Counted from the first letter of the stretch, positions 9,052-18,869 are shown. The stretch is 64,000 bases of DNA from JALZAI01 sp038212215 (GCA_038212215.1 JBBQUT010000020.1:1-64000); one strand, 5' to 3'. The notes: generated by a model not told the origin, from the letters alone. Numbers and translations: made by a program.

Positions 9052-12000
9052 TTAGAACCGGTCGACGTCGACGTCGACGTCGACGTTGACGTCGATGTCG
9101 TCGTCGATCTGCAGATCCTCCGCAGCGGAGCGCGCCTCGGGCTCGGTCGCGGCGACGGCAAACGCCGCCGCGGCGAGGTCGACCTCCGCCGGTTCGTAGT
9201 CGCGGTCGTCGTCGGGGAACAGGACCGTGATCAGGTAGCTGTTCAGCTCGGCGATCGGCACCGCGCTGCGCTCTGCGACGCGGGAGAGGTGGCGCTGGAG
9301 CTGTTCGGTGTCGGCGTGTCCCCGGGTGATGCGTTCGCGTACCGTCTCGGCGATGAGGCGGGTCGCCTGGTAGGCGGCGTGCGAGGCGATCGGCAGATCG
9401 TGTAGCGCCAGGCCGGTGGTGGACCAGTCGTACTGGTCGAGCTGGTGGTCGACGAGCAGGTCGAGCAGCGTGGCGTGCCGCTCTGGGTCGGTGAGGGCCT
9501 CGGCGAGTCGGGCCGGCCCGTGGGCGGCGAGGATGGCCGCCGGGTCGGCCCCGTCCGGTGCGGTGAACAGTTCGAGATCCGGTGCGCCGACGCCACGCGC
9601 GGCGAGTTTCTTGCCCGCCGACATCGCGGCCTTGCGGCCGGCTGCGTCGACGTCGAAACCAAGGATGATGCGATCGAGTGAGGTGTGCTCGGCGAGCAGG
9701 TCCAGGTGCGCGTCGGTGAGCGCAGTGCCGCAGGTGGCGACGGGGACGAGGTTCGGTGCGGCGCGCTGCACGGCGAGGCGGTCCATCGGTCCTTCGACGA
9801 CGATGACCCGCGCGCCGGCGTCGAGTTTGGCGATCGCGTCGGCGTCGAGGCCGTACAGCACGCGAGACTTCTCATACAGCGGGGTGCTCGTGGGGTTGAG
9901 GTACTTGGGGTTGTCGGGGTTGGTGTCACCGGCGGGTTTGCGGCCGAGGAACCCGATGGGCCGGTTGGCGTCGTCGAGGACCGGGAGGATGACCCGGTCA
10001 CGGAAGCGGTCGATCAGTTCGCCGCGACGTGAGCGGGTGGCCAGTCCGCCGGTTTCGATCGCTGCGTCGGGGTAGCCAAGGGCACGCAGGTGATCGGTGA
10101 GCAGCGTCCAGTGCCCGGGTCGGCTCGCGGCGTAGCCGGCGTGTGCCGCCGCTGCCGCTTCGGTGAGTCCCCGCTGGGCCAGGTACGCCGCAGCCCAGCG
10201 TCGCGACGCCGCGTCGGTGAGGTTGGCGCAGAACCACGCCGCGGCCGCGGCCTGGATGGCGTACTGCTGCACGAGCACCTCGGCCGTCAGCGGGGCTGGC
10301 TTCGCCTGCTGGGTGGTCACACGCGGTGCAAGTGCGTCGGGCTCGGCGGAAGACGACACCAACGTCGCATCGAATTCGTCGATGCCGCGCAGGCCGAGTT
10401 CTTGGGCGGCCAGCCGGGCGCGAGTCCGGATATCTCGGGTGTCCCCCTCCCACTGCTGCCAGAGCTGGTGCATGTCGGTGACCGCGTCGAGGTTCCGCTC
10501 GATGTCGTGCAGGGTCGTCTCGCCGCGCGCGAGGCGCCCGGCGACGCGGTCGTGGCCGCGGCGCAGGCTGGCGATGGCGTCCTCGTTGCGGCGCCAGCGT
10601 CGCCGCTGCGCGGTCTGAAGCAGGCCGGCCGCGGCCGTGACCTCGTGGCGTAGCCGGTTGACCCGGGTGCGTTGCGCCCGGGCGCGCAGGCTGAGCGCGC
10701 GCAGCTCGTGGCCGACGTAGGCCGGCTGCTCCCGGGTCTCGACGCGCAGCCCCTCGGCAACCCATCCGTGTAGCCGTTCGGGGAGCATGGCGCGCATGGT
10801 CGCTGCCATCGGGGCGTCGGCCAGCGCTCGTCGGGCCGCCGCCCACAGTTCGCGCGCTTCCGCGTCACCGGCTGGCGGACGCGGCCCGATCGGGTCGGCA
10901 TCGTCCTGCGGCCGCCCGGGCAGCTGACTCGGGTCGTCGCGGTCGGCGCCGGCGGAGCTGCCCGCCGCGCGTACGGACTCGTTGGGTTGATAGCCGACGG
11001 CGTCCTGGTAGGAGGCGACGGCGCGGGTCTGCTCCAGCCATGCCGCGCGCCGGGCGGGCACGTTCTGCCCGGACGTCGGGACCGGGCCCAGGGCGCGGAG
11101 CCAGGTCGGTGTGGTGCCGTTGTCGTAGCCGCCCTGCTGTCCGGTTGTCGCCTCGTCGGCCAGCCGCAGCGCGAGCGTGTCGACGCGGCGGTCCATCGCG
11201 TGCGCGACGTGGCGCAGCGCGTCGGCGGCGTCGGCGGCGACCGGCTCGGCGACGTTGTCGCCGCGGGCGGCGTCGAGGACCCCGGCCGCGCGTTCGGTCC
11301 AGCTCAGCGCTGCGGCGTGCCCAGGTGCCGACAGCGCCGCGCCGCTCGTGGACGGCCCGTCGGGTGCCTGCCGCCAGTGGCCGGTGATGCTCTCGCAGCG
11401 CCAGTGCAGCACCACGGCGACGTCGGCCGCGGTGCCGAGCTCACGCTGCGTGAGCGCCTGAATGAGCAGCAGCCGGGAGTCCCAACCGTGCAGCTGCGCG
11501 GCGCCCAGCGCGCGCACCAACGTGGCCCAAGCGGGGTCGGTGACCGCGCGGTCGGCGCCGTCACGGCCGACCTGCTCGACGATGATCTGCTCGTATCCGG
11601 CGCCGCACACCACTGTGGACAGGTCAGCGAAGATGACGCGCAGCCGGGCGATGCTGGTGGCCTGGTCATCCAGGTCGCGTTCGACGTCGGCGACGCTGGC
11701 CGAGGGCTGGTCGTCGCGCTCCAGGATCGCGGCAAGCACCGCCAGGTGGTGCTGCTCGGGCCAACGCTGGTGCGCCTCGCGGTCTGTGTCTCGTGAGCCG
11801 TCGTCGGTGACGACGTAGGCGTCGTTGGACAGTTGGCCGCGGCTCATCATCACGTACAGCGCCTGCGCCGAGGTGGATTCGGTCACCAGTCCGCGGGCCG
11901 TGGTGACGGTGCGTCCCTGCGCGGAGTGGACGGTGCCGGCGTAGGCGAGCTGCACGTTGACGCTGACATAACTCGCCGGCAGCCGCAGCTCCCGCCGCTT

Positions 12001-14745
12001 TCCGCCGCCGTCATGACCAGTCGCGGCCGAGGTCACCGCCACAACGGTCAGTGACCCGTCCGGGCCGCGGTCGGTGACGCGCCACGTGTCGCGGTTGGCG
12101 ACGAACCCCTCCCCCACCGCAGCGCGCAGCCGCCGCTCGTTGAGGCGGGTGACGACCAGATCGCCGACGCCGGCGCGGTTGCCGTCAGCCAGCCCGACAC
12201 CGTGCTCGGTCACCATCCCGCGGCGCACCAGGTCGGCGCGGGCCCGCGCCGACAGCGCCGCGGCCGCTGCCTCGGTGTCGGCCATCAGCAGCGCGACCCG
12301 CACAGGTCCGCCCCTGGTGGTGGCGCCGGTGGGTTGGCTGGCGGCGTGTTCGAAGGCGAGGTGGTCGCTCAGCCACGCCCGGTAGCTGGTCGCCTCCATC
12401 CGGGCAAGCGGGCCGGCGTGGATGCGCCCGCGGCGCTCGTACTCAGCGAGCGCGCCGAGATCGCGGTCGCGCAGCCCGAGGGAGGCGACGCACTCCCACT
12501 GACGCAGGGCGCCGCGCTCGTCGCGGAAGCGGCGCACAGTCGAGAGCACCGGCGCGTTGGTCCGCTCGACGATGGTGGCGAACATGCCGCCGGCGCCGAT
12601 CGCGCCGAGCTGCTTGTCATCGCCGACCAGCAGCAACTTCACTCCCGCTTTGCGGACCGCGGTCAGGATGGCGTCCAGCTCGCGGGTAGTGACCATGCCC
12701 GCTTCGTCGACGATGACGAGCTGCCCGGGTCGCAGCGTCCACGCCGGGTCAGGGACGTACGCCTTACCGTTGGCGGCAGCGGCAGCGCTCTTCTTGGTCT
12801 GGCGACGGTACTCATGCAGCCACTTCGCGACGTTCTCGGCGCGGGCATCGATCGACTCGGCCAGCACCGACGCCGCGATCTGGCTCGGCGCCAACGCCAG
12901 CACGTCCCGATGTTCGATGTCGCCGGCGACGTCGGAGGATGCGTCGCCGCCGCGCTGCTCAGTGTCGATAGGACGTGTTTTCCACGCTGCAGCGATCGCG
13001 CGCTGGACGTAGGTCTTACCCGACCCGGCCGGGCCGACGATCGCGCTGACCCGCGCACCGGAAGTCATCACCGCGTGCACCGCTGCGTCCTGATCGTCAC
13101 CGAGCGGCACCCGCGCGATGCTCACCGCCAGTTCCGGGGCGGCGACCAGCGGCGCATCGGCATCCTCCAACGCGGACAGGATCCGCTGCTCGGCCTCGAC
13201 GGTGCAGCGGGCGGCGTAGAGCACGTCCGCGTGCGCGGTGAACACGCTCTGGCCGTCGGAGTCACGCTGCAACGTCGGACCGACCGGCAACAGATCCGGC
13301 GGTGTCACCTGCACCGAGTCCGCCAACACCATGCTGACCAACGCCTCGACGCGCACCTGATGCTCGGCGAAGACGACGCCCGGCGGTGGTGGCAGCACCC
13401 GGCTGACAGCCAACACCGCGTGGTGGCGGGTCCACACCGCGCGGGTCTGGTTCAGCACCGCGACGGCCTCGTTCATGATCTGCGCGTCGGTGCGCGGGCG
13501 CTGATCGCGGCGTGTCGGGTGGGTCGCGGCGTCGACCAGTTGCGCCGGGTCGTAGCCGGCGTCGGCCAGTTCTGTTTGCCAGCGCGCGATCGCGTCGCCG
13601 GTCGTTTCGGTGCCGCTCTTGCCCTCGCGGGTGGACAGCGTGAAGCGGCGGGCAAGCTTGCGCCACCCGCCGACGCTGACCAGGTCGTGCCCGCCATCAG
13701 GGCCGCGGTCGTGTCCGTCATGCGGGCCGTGGGGGTGCCCGAGCGCGCCGATCATGGCCTTCTCGATCGCGGCCCGCCGTTTGGAGAACTGCTCGATCAC
13801 CTCCAGCGGGATGCCGTGCACCTCGCGGATCGTGCGGCGCTCCTCGACGCTGAACCGCACACCAAGACGATCCGCCAACTCGACCTCGAGGGCCTGCTCG
13901 TACACCGCGCGGGCACCGACGGAGGCGGCGTAGACCGTGCGTCCGTCGACCGTGCGCCACTTGCCGTCTGCGCACAGCACCCGGTTCGCGACGATCGCGT
14001 GGGTGTGAATATTCGGGTCCCGTTCACGTGACATGCGATGCTCGAACGCCGCGATCACCAGGCCCTGCGTGTCGACCTGCCGTATCCCGTTCACGCCCGC
14101 GCGGGAGTAGGACGCGTGGTCCTGCACGTACTGAAGGGCCGTGTCCACAGCGGCGCGGTGCGCGTCGGTGACCTGCCGCCACACGCTCTCGCCGCCCGCT
14201 GCGGCGAGGACGCTGACGCTCTTCACCGGGGTGAAGGTCAGCTCGTAGGCAGCGACCGCCTGCCGGTCGCCCTCGGCCAGCACCCGGGCCCGCACCGCGT
14301 CGCGCGACGCCTCGTCGGCATCCTCGCCCAGGTCGGCCACGGCGCGCTCGGCCCGGTCCGCGGCCGACTCGTAGGTCGCGAACCCGCGTCCCAGATACAG
14401 GTCTTTCTCCGCGGTAGCCAGGGCCGCGCGACGCTGCTCGGCGGTCAGTGATCGGTCGTTCAGCAACGCGACGGCGCGGTGTTGGAGCTGCTCGTCGTAG
14501 TGCGGATGACGCGCTTTTCCGATCAGGTTCTCCAGCTCCGGCGCACTGACCGACCCCGCCAAATCCAGGGTGGGCAATCCGCGCCCGAGCCACCGTCCCG
14601 GCGATTCACCCTGCGCGTTCCGGTCGCTGTAGTACGCCAACGCCTGAGCCGGTGACAGCTCCGCGAAGTCGTCCTTACCGGCAGCGACCTGCTCGCTCAG
14701 GTACTTGCAACCCGTACCTGCAGCCACCCGGCCGACGGTCAACAC
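9052..14745 (-). CDS. MobF conjugative relaxase-helicase with C-terminal DnaG/Toprim-type primase domain
   Basis: The GTG at 14745 gives 1897 residues beginning MLTVGRVAAG, as TrwC/TraA relaxases do. Residues 1-300 form the TrwC relaxase: candidate nicking tyrosines Y15, Y38 and Y39, and the three-histidine metal site H236, H247, H249 (FEHR, then IHTHAIVAN). A RecD-like helicase follows with Walker A GPAGSGKT (K577) and Walker B VDEAG (D680, E681). After a long coiled, arginine-rich linker the last 450 residues resemble DnaG primase, with Toprim residues E1651 (VVEGPMDRL), D1698 and D1700 (FDVDAAG). It would nick oriT, unwind the strand and possibly prime replacement synthesis during transfer. 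Full-length relaxase plus Toprim in one chain is uncommon. The C-terminal tail is an acidic DV repeat. It appears intact, unlike most neighbours. Confidence 0.9.
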   Translation of the reverse strand: MLTVGRVAAGTGCKYLSEQVAAGKDDFAELSPAQALAYYSDRNAQGESPGRWLGRGLPTLDLAGSVSAPELENLIGKARHPHYDEQLQHRAVALLNDRSLTAEQRRAALATAEKDLYLGRGFATYESAADRAERAVADLGEDADEASRDAVRARVLAEGDRQAVAAYELTFTPVKSVSVLAAAGGESVWRQVTDAHRAAVDTALQYVQDHASYSRAGVNGIRQVDTQGLVIAAFEHRMSRERDPNIHTHAIVANRVLCADGKWRTVDGRTVYAASVGARAVYEQALEVELADRLGVRFSVEERRTIREVHGIPLEVIEQFSKRRAAIEKAMIGALGHPHGPHDGHDRGPDGGHDLVSVGGWRKLARRFTLSTREGKSGTETTGDAIARWQTELADAGYDPAQLVDAATHPTRRDQRPRTDAQIMNEAVAVLNQTRAVWTRHHAVLAVSRVLPPPPGVVFAEHQVRVEALVSMVLADSVQVTPPDLLPVGPTLQRDSDGQSVFTAHADVLYAARCTVEAEQRILSALEDADAPLVAAPELAVSIARVPLGDDQDAAVHAVMTSGARVSAIVGPAGSGKTYVQRAIAAAWKTRPIDTEQRGGDASSDVAGDIEHRDVLALAPSQIAASVLAESIDARAENVAKWLHEYRRQTKKSAAAAANGKAYVPDPAWTLRPGQLVIVDEAGMVTTRELDAILTAVRKAGVKLLLVGDDKQLGAIGAGGMFATIVERTNAPVLSTVRRFRDERGALRQWECVASLGLRDRDLGALAEYERRGRIHAGPLARMEATSYRAWLSDHLAFEHAASQPTGATTRGGPVRVALLMADTEAAAAALSARARADLVRRGMVTEHGVGLADGNRAGVGDLVVTRLNERRLRAAVGEGFVANRDTWRVTDRGPDGSLTVVAVTSAATGHDGGGKRRELRLPASYVSVNVQLAYAGTVHSAQGRTVTTARGLVTESTSAQALYVMMSRGQLSNDAYVVTDDGSRDTDREAHQRWPEQHHLAVLAAILERDDQPSASVADVERDLDDQATSIARLRVIFADLSTVVCGAGYEQIIVEQVGRDGADRAVTDPAWATLVRALGAAQLHGWDSRLLLIQALTQRELGTAADVAVVLHWRCESITGHWRQAPDGPSTSGAALSAPGHAAALSWTERAAGVLDAARGDNVAEPVAADAADALRHVAHAMDRRVDTLALRLADEATTGQQGGYDNGTTPTWLRALGPVPTSGQNVPARRAAWLEQTRAVASYQDAVGYQPNESVRAAGSSAGADRDDPSQLPGRPQDDADPIGPRPPAGDAEARELWAAARRALADAPMAATMRAMLPERLHGWVAEGLRVETREQPAYVGHELRALSLRARAQRTRVNRLRHEVTAAAGLLQTAQRRRWRRNEDAIASLRRGHDRVAGRLARGETTLHDIERNLDAVTDMHQLWQQWEGDTRDIRTRARLAAQELGLRGIDEFDATLVSSSAEPDALAPRVTTQQAKPAPLTAEVLVQQYAIQAAAAAWFCANLTDAASRRWAAAYLAQRGLTEAAAAAHAGYAASRPGHWTLLTDHLRALGYPDAAIETGGLATRSRRGELIDRFRDRVILPVLDDANRPIGFLGRKPAGDTNPDNPKYLNPTSTPLYEKSRVLYGLDADAIAKLDAGARVIVVEGPMDRLAVQRAAPNLVPVATCGTALTDAHLDLLAEHTSLDRIILGFDVDAAGRKAAMSAGKKLAARGVGAPDLELFTAPDGADPAAILAAHGPARLAEALTDPERHATLLDLLVDHQLDQYDWSTTGLALHDLPIASHAAYQATRLIAETVRERITRGHADTEQLQRHLSRVAERSAVPIAELNSYLITVLFPDDDRDYEPAEVDLAAAAFAVAATEPEARSAAEDLQIDDDIDVNVDVDVDVDRF
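9061..9108. repeat. hexanucleotide tandem repeat in the relaxase 3' end
   Basis: Eight consecutive hexamers start with four perfect GTCGAC units and then vary by one or two bases (GTTGAC, GTCGAT, GTCGTC, GTCGAT). On the minus strand they encode the alternating Asp/Val tail of the relaxase just before its stop. Such a run can change length by replication slippage without changing the frame. Confidence 0.9.
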
Positions 14746-14902
14746 ACTCCGCGCAAGTACAACGAACGGCGCGAAGCACGACAGAGTTATCCACAGACAT
14801 TGAGTAATGCAATGGGGTGTTCATCGAAAAGTGGCGGCGGGGTGCGGTTCCCACAACGGTTTGGCCGGTCGTCGCGCAACCGGCGTCGATACGCTGCCGG
14901 CC

Positions 14903-15277
14903 ATGACGAGCACGACGAATGCGCAGGAGTTGAGCCGACTGCGCAATGCGCGGCAGAACGCGGCGAAGAAGTTCGCACGCCAGACGAAGCTGCTCGAGCA
15001 GCTGGAGTCGACCGCGCACGAGCTGGCGACGGTCACCGCCACGTGGAACGCCCAGCTCGCCGTTCTGGCTCAGCTCGCCGGCAGCGCGGCGGCGGCAGCC
15101 GATCTGAGCGGGTTACCGAAGTCCCACTTCGGCGCGGCGGTCAAGGCCTCGGACACAGCCGCGGTCAACACCGCAGTCGAGGCGGCGCAGCCGACGACGC
15201 GACGTCCGCGCCCGCCTGCCAGCACGTCCACATCGGCGACGCCAGCTACCCAAGCAGCGACGGCTGGGACGACCTGA
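14903..15277 (+). CDS. small coiled-coil protein divergent from the relaxase
   Basis: ATG 14903 opens 124 codons (MTSTTNAQELSRLRNARQNA). The N-terminal 50 residues are basic and predicted helical, probably a coiled coil; the C-terminal part is alanine/threonine/proline-rich and likely disordered. It is transcribed away from the relaxase gene, with about 157 bases between the two starts, a typical place for oriT. Its size and position fit an accessory DNA-binding or relaxosome protein, but this is inference from context and I do not recognise a named family. A terminator hairpin follows at 15323-15350. Confidence 0.6.
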   Translation: MTSTTNAQELSRLRNARQNAAKKFARQTKLLEQLESTAHELATVTATWNAQLAVLAQLAGSAAAAADLSGLPKSHFGAAVKASDTAAVNTAVEAAQPTTRRPRPPASTSTSATPATQAATAGTT

Positions 15278-15322
15278 GCGGCGCTCGCGCGATCGTGACC
15301 CGCTGACCCGCTGACCGTCAGA

Positions 15323-15350
15323 GACCCGGCCGAACCTTTCGGCCAGGGTC
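15323..15350 (+). terminator. probable rho-independent terminator
   Basis: GACCC-GGCCGA pairs with TCGGCC-A-GGGTC around a short loop, followed by TTGTCGTGTTT. It lies 45 bases after the stop of the small coiled-coil gene, on the correct side to end that transcript. Confidence 0.6.
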
Positions 15351-15453
15351 TTGTCGTGTTTGGGGGCGCCCGACGCACTTGGGCCGGATGAGGGCCACCG
15401 GCGACCACCTCGGGCGCCAGGCATTGATCGGCGAGGTGAGGGAGGTTCACGAC

Positions 15454-15735
15454 ATGAGCGCTGGGGTCAGTCGGATGTACGCCGAGGAAGCACAGATGTG
15501 GCTACGGATGAGCCCGGGCCACGCCGTAAGTGACGAGTGGCTGCTGAAGCGGGCGCCGGACCTGTACGCGCAGTGGTGGGCAACGAATGGTGGTGCCCAG
15601 CGCGACCGGATCGCGGTGAAGATCGAGCAGCGGCTGGAAGAACTCGAAGGGGTCGAGGGCTCCTGGCGGCGCGAGACAGACCGGATGGCCAGCGCGGCTC
15701 CGCGCACCACGCTGGCCAACCGGGTCGCCGGCTAG
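15454..15735 (+). CDS. small hypothetical protein of the mobile element
   Basis: ATG 15454 is preceded by GGAGG at the right spacing; in-frame upstream codons exist but lack such a site. The 93-residue product (MSAGVSRMYAEEAQMWLRMS) is helical, rich in tryptophan and charged residues (RAPDLYAQWW, QRLEELEGVEGSW), with no signal peptide. I do not recognise the family. It lies between the relaxase region and a broken integrase, so it probably belongs to the same element. Confidence 0.6.
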   Translation: MSAGVSRMYAEEAQMWLRMSPGHAVSDEWLLKRAPDLYAQWWATNGGAQRDRIAVKIEQRLEELEGVEGSWRRETDRMASAAPRTTLANRVAG

Positions 15736-15981
15736 GAGACCTCGGCCGAACCGGCCGGCTCGATCGCCCTCAACGATCCCGCCCGGGTGGCGGCACATCT
15801 GGCAAACCAGACCGTTGGCACCGAGCTGAGAGGCGACCTGGCCGCGCCCTTCGCCGCGGACCTTGCGGATCCGCTGGGTCGACCAGGATCACCGGGGACG
15901 CGAACTCCGGGCGCAGCAGCGACCGTAATCGCGACGGCAAGCTGGCACCGGCAGGAACGTGGGGCGACACCGGCAACCCGA

Positions 15982-17194
15982 TCATGACGCGCCGCCTTCG
16001 TCCAGGACCCCTGCCGCCACGAGCGCCCGACGGGCGTCCTCGATGCCGAGATGGCTATAGGTATCGATAGTCGTGCTGATGCTCGCGTGGCCGAGTAGAT
16101 GCTGCACCACCTCCACGGCGACGCCGCTTGCAGGTCGGCGGCATAGCTGTGTCGGAACTGATGCGGCGTGAACTCGATCCCGGTCTGCTGCCGCAGTCGC
16201 CGCACGAGCCGATCGACGCTCGGGTAGCTCATCGGCCGGCCCACGGGCTCGGCCCAGAGGGTGACGAAGACGTAGTCGCAATCGAGCGACCCGTACTCCT
16301 CGTGCAGATAGTCGCTATAGAGCCGGATCAACGCGGCATCGGCCGGCACTTCCCGCGAGAACGTCTTCGCTCGAGCACGGTTCACATTCAGCCGTTGCCG
16401 GACGGTGATCACCCGCCGCAGCGCGTCGATGTCCTCGTGCCGCAGACCGAGCGCCTCGCCGACTCGTAGTCCTGTCCCGCGCAACAGCGACAGCAGGAAG
16501 CGGTCGCGCAGCCGGTCGCACGCATCGATCAACCTCGTCATCTCGACCGCGCTCAACTCTCGCGGCAGACGGCGTTCGCTGCGCAACGCGATCACACGAC
16601 GACGCTCGGGCCTATCGCCCAGGTGCGCCAGGAACGGACGCCACGATCCGCCACGGCCCCCAGGGCGCCAGCGGGCAAGCAGGTCGCCGACCTCGGCTCC
16701 ACGGCGCTGGTGGAACTCGTAGAACGTCGACACCGCGGACAGCTTGCGGTTCACCGTCGAGGCCGACAAATCCGCGTCGACCCACGGCAGCGGCATCACC
16801 CGCCGATCCCGCGCAGCCCTCGGCACCGCAACCAGGCCACGAACCTGCCGACGTCCTCCAACGACACGGCATCCCACGCCGCCGACCTCGAGTCGAGGAA
16901 CGCGACAAAGTCTCGAAGGTCATGCGCATACGCCCGGACCGTGTTCGGTGATCTCTCGATCGCCGTCACGTGCGCAAGGAACCGGTCCACGCACTCGACG
17001 ACCTCACCGTCACGCACCACCGTTGCAGACTCCACGCCCGACGTCATGAGCATTCGCTGAACCCGAACCATGGTCGTCATGGACACCGCAAGATAAGACG
17101 TCCACGACAACAATGCTGCCCGCAGGCTCGCCGGGCCGTCATGGACGTCCAAGACAACAGGCACGAGGTAGTCAGATAACGGCGGCGACGACAT
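15982..17194 (-). pseudogene. tyrosine recombinase (phage/ICE integrase), two frameshifts
   Basis: Three frames join to one XerC/D-like integrase. From about 17047 (possible start MTSGVESATVV) to 16800 lies the SAM-like core-binding domain (RSPNTVRAYAHDLRDFVAFL). The frame then shifts near 16800-16840 to the next part, SASTVNRKLSAVSTFYEFH, and the catalytic domain with Arg in GTGLRVGEALGL and the HQFRHSYA box. A second shift near 16110 leads to LLGHASISTTIDTYSHLG with the nucleophilic tyrosine and TGA at 15982-15984. All catalytic positions are still readable, so inactivation looks recent, or the shifts could be sequencing errors. It would have integrated or excised the element carrying the neighbouring relaxase. 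Confidence 0.85.
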
Positions 17195-17231
17195 CGTCGC
17201 CGAACACCTCGCCCCAGCGAACTGGGGCGAG
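17184..17231. repeat. two adjacent perfect dyads upstream of the integrase
   Basis: GGCGACGA/TCGTCGCC around CA at 17184-17201 is followed by CTCGCCCCAG/CTGGGGCGAG around CGAA at 17208-17231. They sit just before the integrase start in minus-strand direction, where regulatory or attachment-arm sites are expected. They could also form a terminator. Confidence 0.6.
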
Positions 17232-17462
17232 CGTAGCGGATTGCACGCCGACGCATCAGCTGTTCAATCCAAACACGCTTCGGGCACGGCCAGGTACTCC
17301 TGTGTCGGCACCGATGCGGCCGTCGCGCTACGCACGCGTTGGGGCGACGCGACCATCGCTGATCCGATCCGCGCGAGCTCGAGGGAATCACAGTGAGTGT
17401 TGCTCGGGTCATGCGAGGTGAGTCTCGTCGCAGGTCGAGACCTTGACGGTCATCGTCGGTAA

Positions 17463-18236
17463 TCAAGCGAGAAGCTGTCCCGCTGTGTTACCGAGCAGGC
17501 GAGTGATCGAAGAGTTCGCCGCGTGGTAGGCCTCTAGAAGGTTGACAGGCTCCTCGCCGACCAGCCAGAGTCGGCCGTCAGCGGTCACGGCGAGCTCTGA
17601 CTCCGGTTGCTTGCGTCCGAGCAGCCACATCAGCGCGGTTGATCCCTCCGCCGATTGGGCGGAAGTCCACCAGTAAGCCTCCTGCAGCTCTGCGCCGAAC
17701 AGCGCTGAGCGGTCCTCGCCTGGCACACCGAAGTAGGTCCAAGCCTGCCAAGGGTGCTTGCTAAGGAGCTGTGCGCGCATGAAAGCAGAAATCCATCGAA
17801 TGGCAATCGACGAGGGCGTGGAGGGCGGAAGTCCGCCACCGGCGGAGGGCAATCCGGCTTTCGACTCGAGATGGGTGAGCCACCGTCGTGCGTCGCCCGT
17901 CATGAAGTGCCCCCAATGCATCTGTGGTAGCGCGTCACCGTCCAGAACCGGCCGGACTCCGAACCAACCGATCCGCACGCCCGAACCGAAACGATTCATC
18001 TCGATTGAGGGCGCCCACGATCCAGGCGATTCCAACAACCGGATCGTCAAGCAGTCGTAGAAGCCATCAAGCGGGTAGGTGCGCACTACCCATAGGTCCT
18101 TCGGATGTCGTCGCACCAACTCCTCGGCTATGCGCCACGTCAAGACGTCTGCGACGCCAAACGGGAAAATCACCTCCGGCGCATCCGGTCCTCCATCCAC
18201 ACCGCCATCTTGGCGCCGGTAGGAGTCTTGACACAA
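17463..18236 (-). CDS. hypothetical protein, possibly TY-Chap2-like putative peptide chaperone
   Basis: The product has 257 residues with no signal peptide or membrane segment. The N-terminal block VADVLTWRIAEELVRRHP followed by YDCLTIRLLE resembles the start of the family named TY-Chap2 (putative peptide chaperone), which typically reads W-x-A-E-x-x-x-R-H-P and YDCL. The middle is rich in Trp, Phe and Gly (GVRIGWFGVRPVLDG); the end contains a short beta-hairpin-like segment (LAVTADGRLWLVGEEP). It stands alone between the integrase and a decayed exonuclease-family gene. The family match is from memory of a short motif, so I hold it loosely. The frame is intact. Confidence 0.55.
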   Translation of the reverse strand: MCQDSYRRQDGGVDGGPDAPEVIFPFGVADVLTWRIAEELVRRHPKDLWVVRTYPLDGFYDCLTIRLLESPGSWAPSIEMNRFGSGVRIGWFGVRPVLDGDALPQMHWGHFMTGDARRWLTHLESKAGLPSAGGGLPPSTPSSIAIRWISAFMRAQLLSKHPWQAWTYFGVPGEDRSALFGAELQEAYWWTSAQSAEGSTALMWLLGRKQPESELAVTADGRLWLVGEEPVNLLEAYHAANSSITRLLGNTAGQLLA

Positions 18237-18299
18237 GCACGGCGTCCTCGGCTAGCGGGGCGACGATCACCGTGGAGTTGGACGGTGACTCGGGCCGAC

Positions 18300-18748
18300 C
18301 GACGCCCGTGCATGCCGTGGCGTCTCGGCGCACTACAGCTGCCACCGGATGCCGCGCCTGGCGCCGCTACCGGTCCGGAACAGTGGCGGATCGTCCTCGA
18401 CCGGCTGATGGCGTTGTGTTGCGTCTGCGCGCGGCGCACCCGGACTTGCCGCTGATCGTGGGCGGCGACCTGAACCAGGGCGTGTCCGGTTGGCTCACCG
18501 GCGGGGTGCGCGGCCGCGACATGCTCGTCGGGTTCGCTCGACGTCACGGCTAGACGATCTTCACCGGCGCCGCGCCGTCCGCTCTTGCCGGTGCAGGCAC
18601 CGTCGACCACCTTCGCGGCACGGTCCCGGCACGTGACGTCGGCTGGTGGCTCCCGGACGCTGTGCCCGGCCGCAGGAAACCGGCCAGCGACCGCGCCGGA
18701 TACTGGGTCGACTTCGACGGATTTTCACCCAACGCAACCCACGCGTAG
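18300..18748 (+). pseudogene. endonuclease/exonuclease/phosphatase-family remnant
   Basis: The frame reads VVLRLRAAHPDLPLIVGGDLNQG, the GDxN box of the EEP superfamily, then hits a TAG at 18551-18553. The same frame continues with TVDHL and ends DRAGYWVDFDG, close to the SDHxxYWVDL ending of the family, with the final stop at 18746-18748. Residues upstream of about 18300 do not match, so the N-terminal half is lost. It is a truncated and nonsense-mutated relic. Confidence 0.55.
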
Positions 18749-18869
18749 CGCGACCCGCGCGACGACTGATCGCGGGCTATGCCCCTGGAATACTGGGCCG
18801 CCGCGGCGAGAACACCTGTATACGACCACCTTGGTGTCGCCGCGTGTGCTCTGTTCTCCGCCGAGCTCG

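Noticed and set aside
12202..14031. 609-codon open frame on the plus strand opposite the relaxase
   Set aside because: GC-rich antisense shadow; histidine/arginine-rich nonsense with no motif, while the minus strand shows a full relaxase-helicase.
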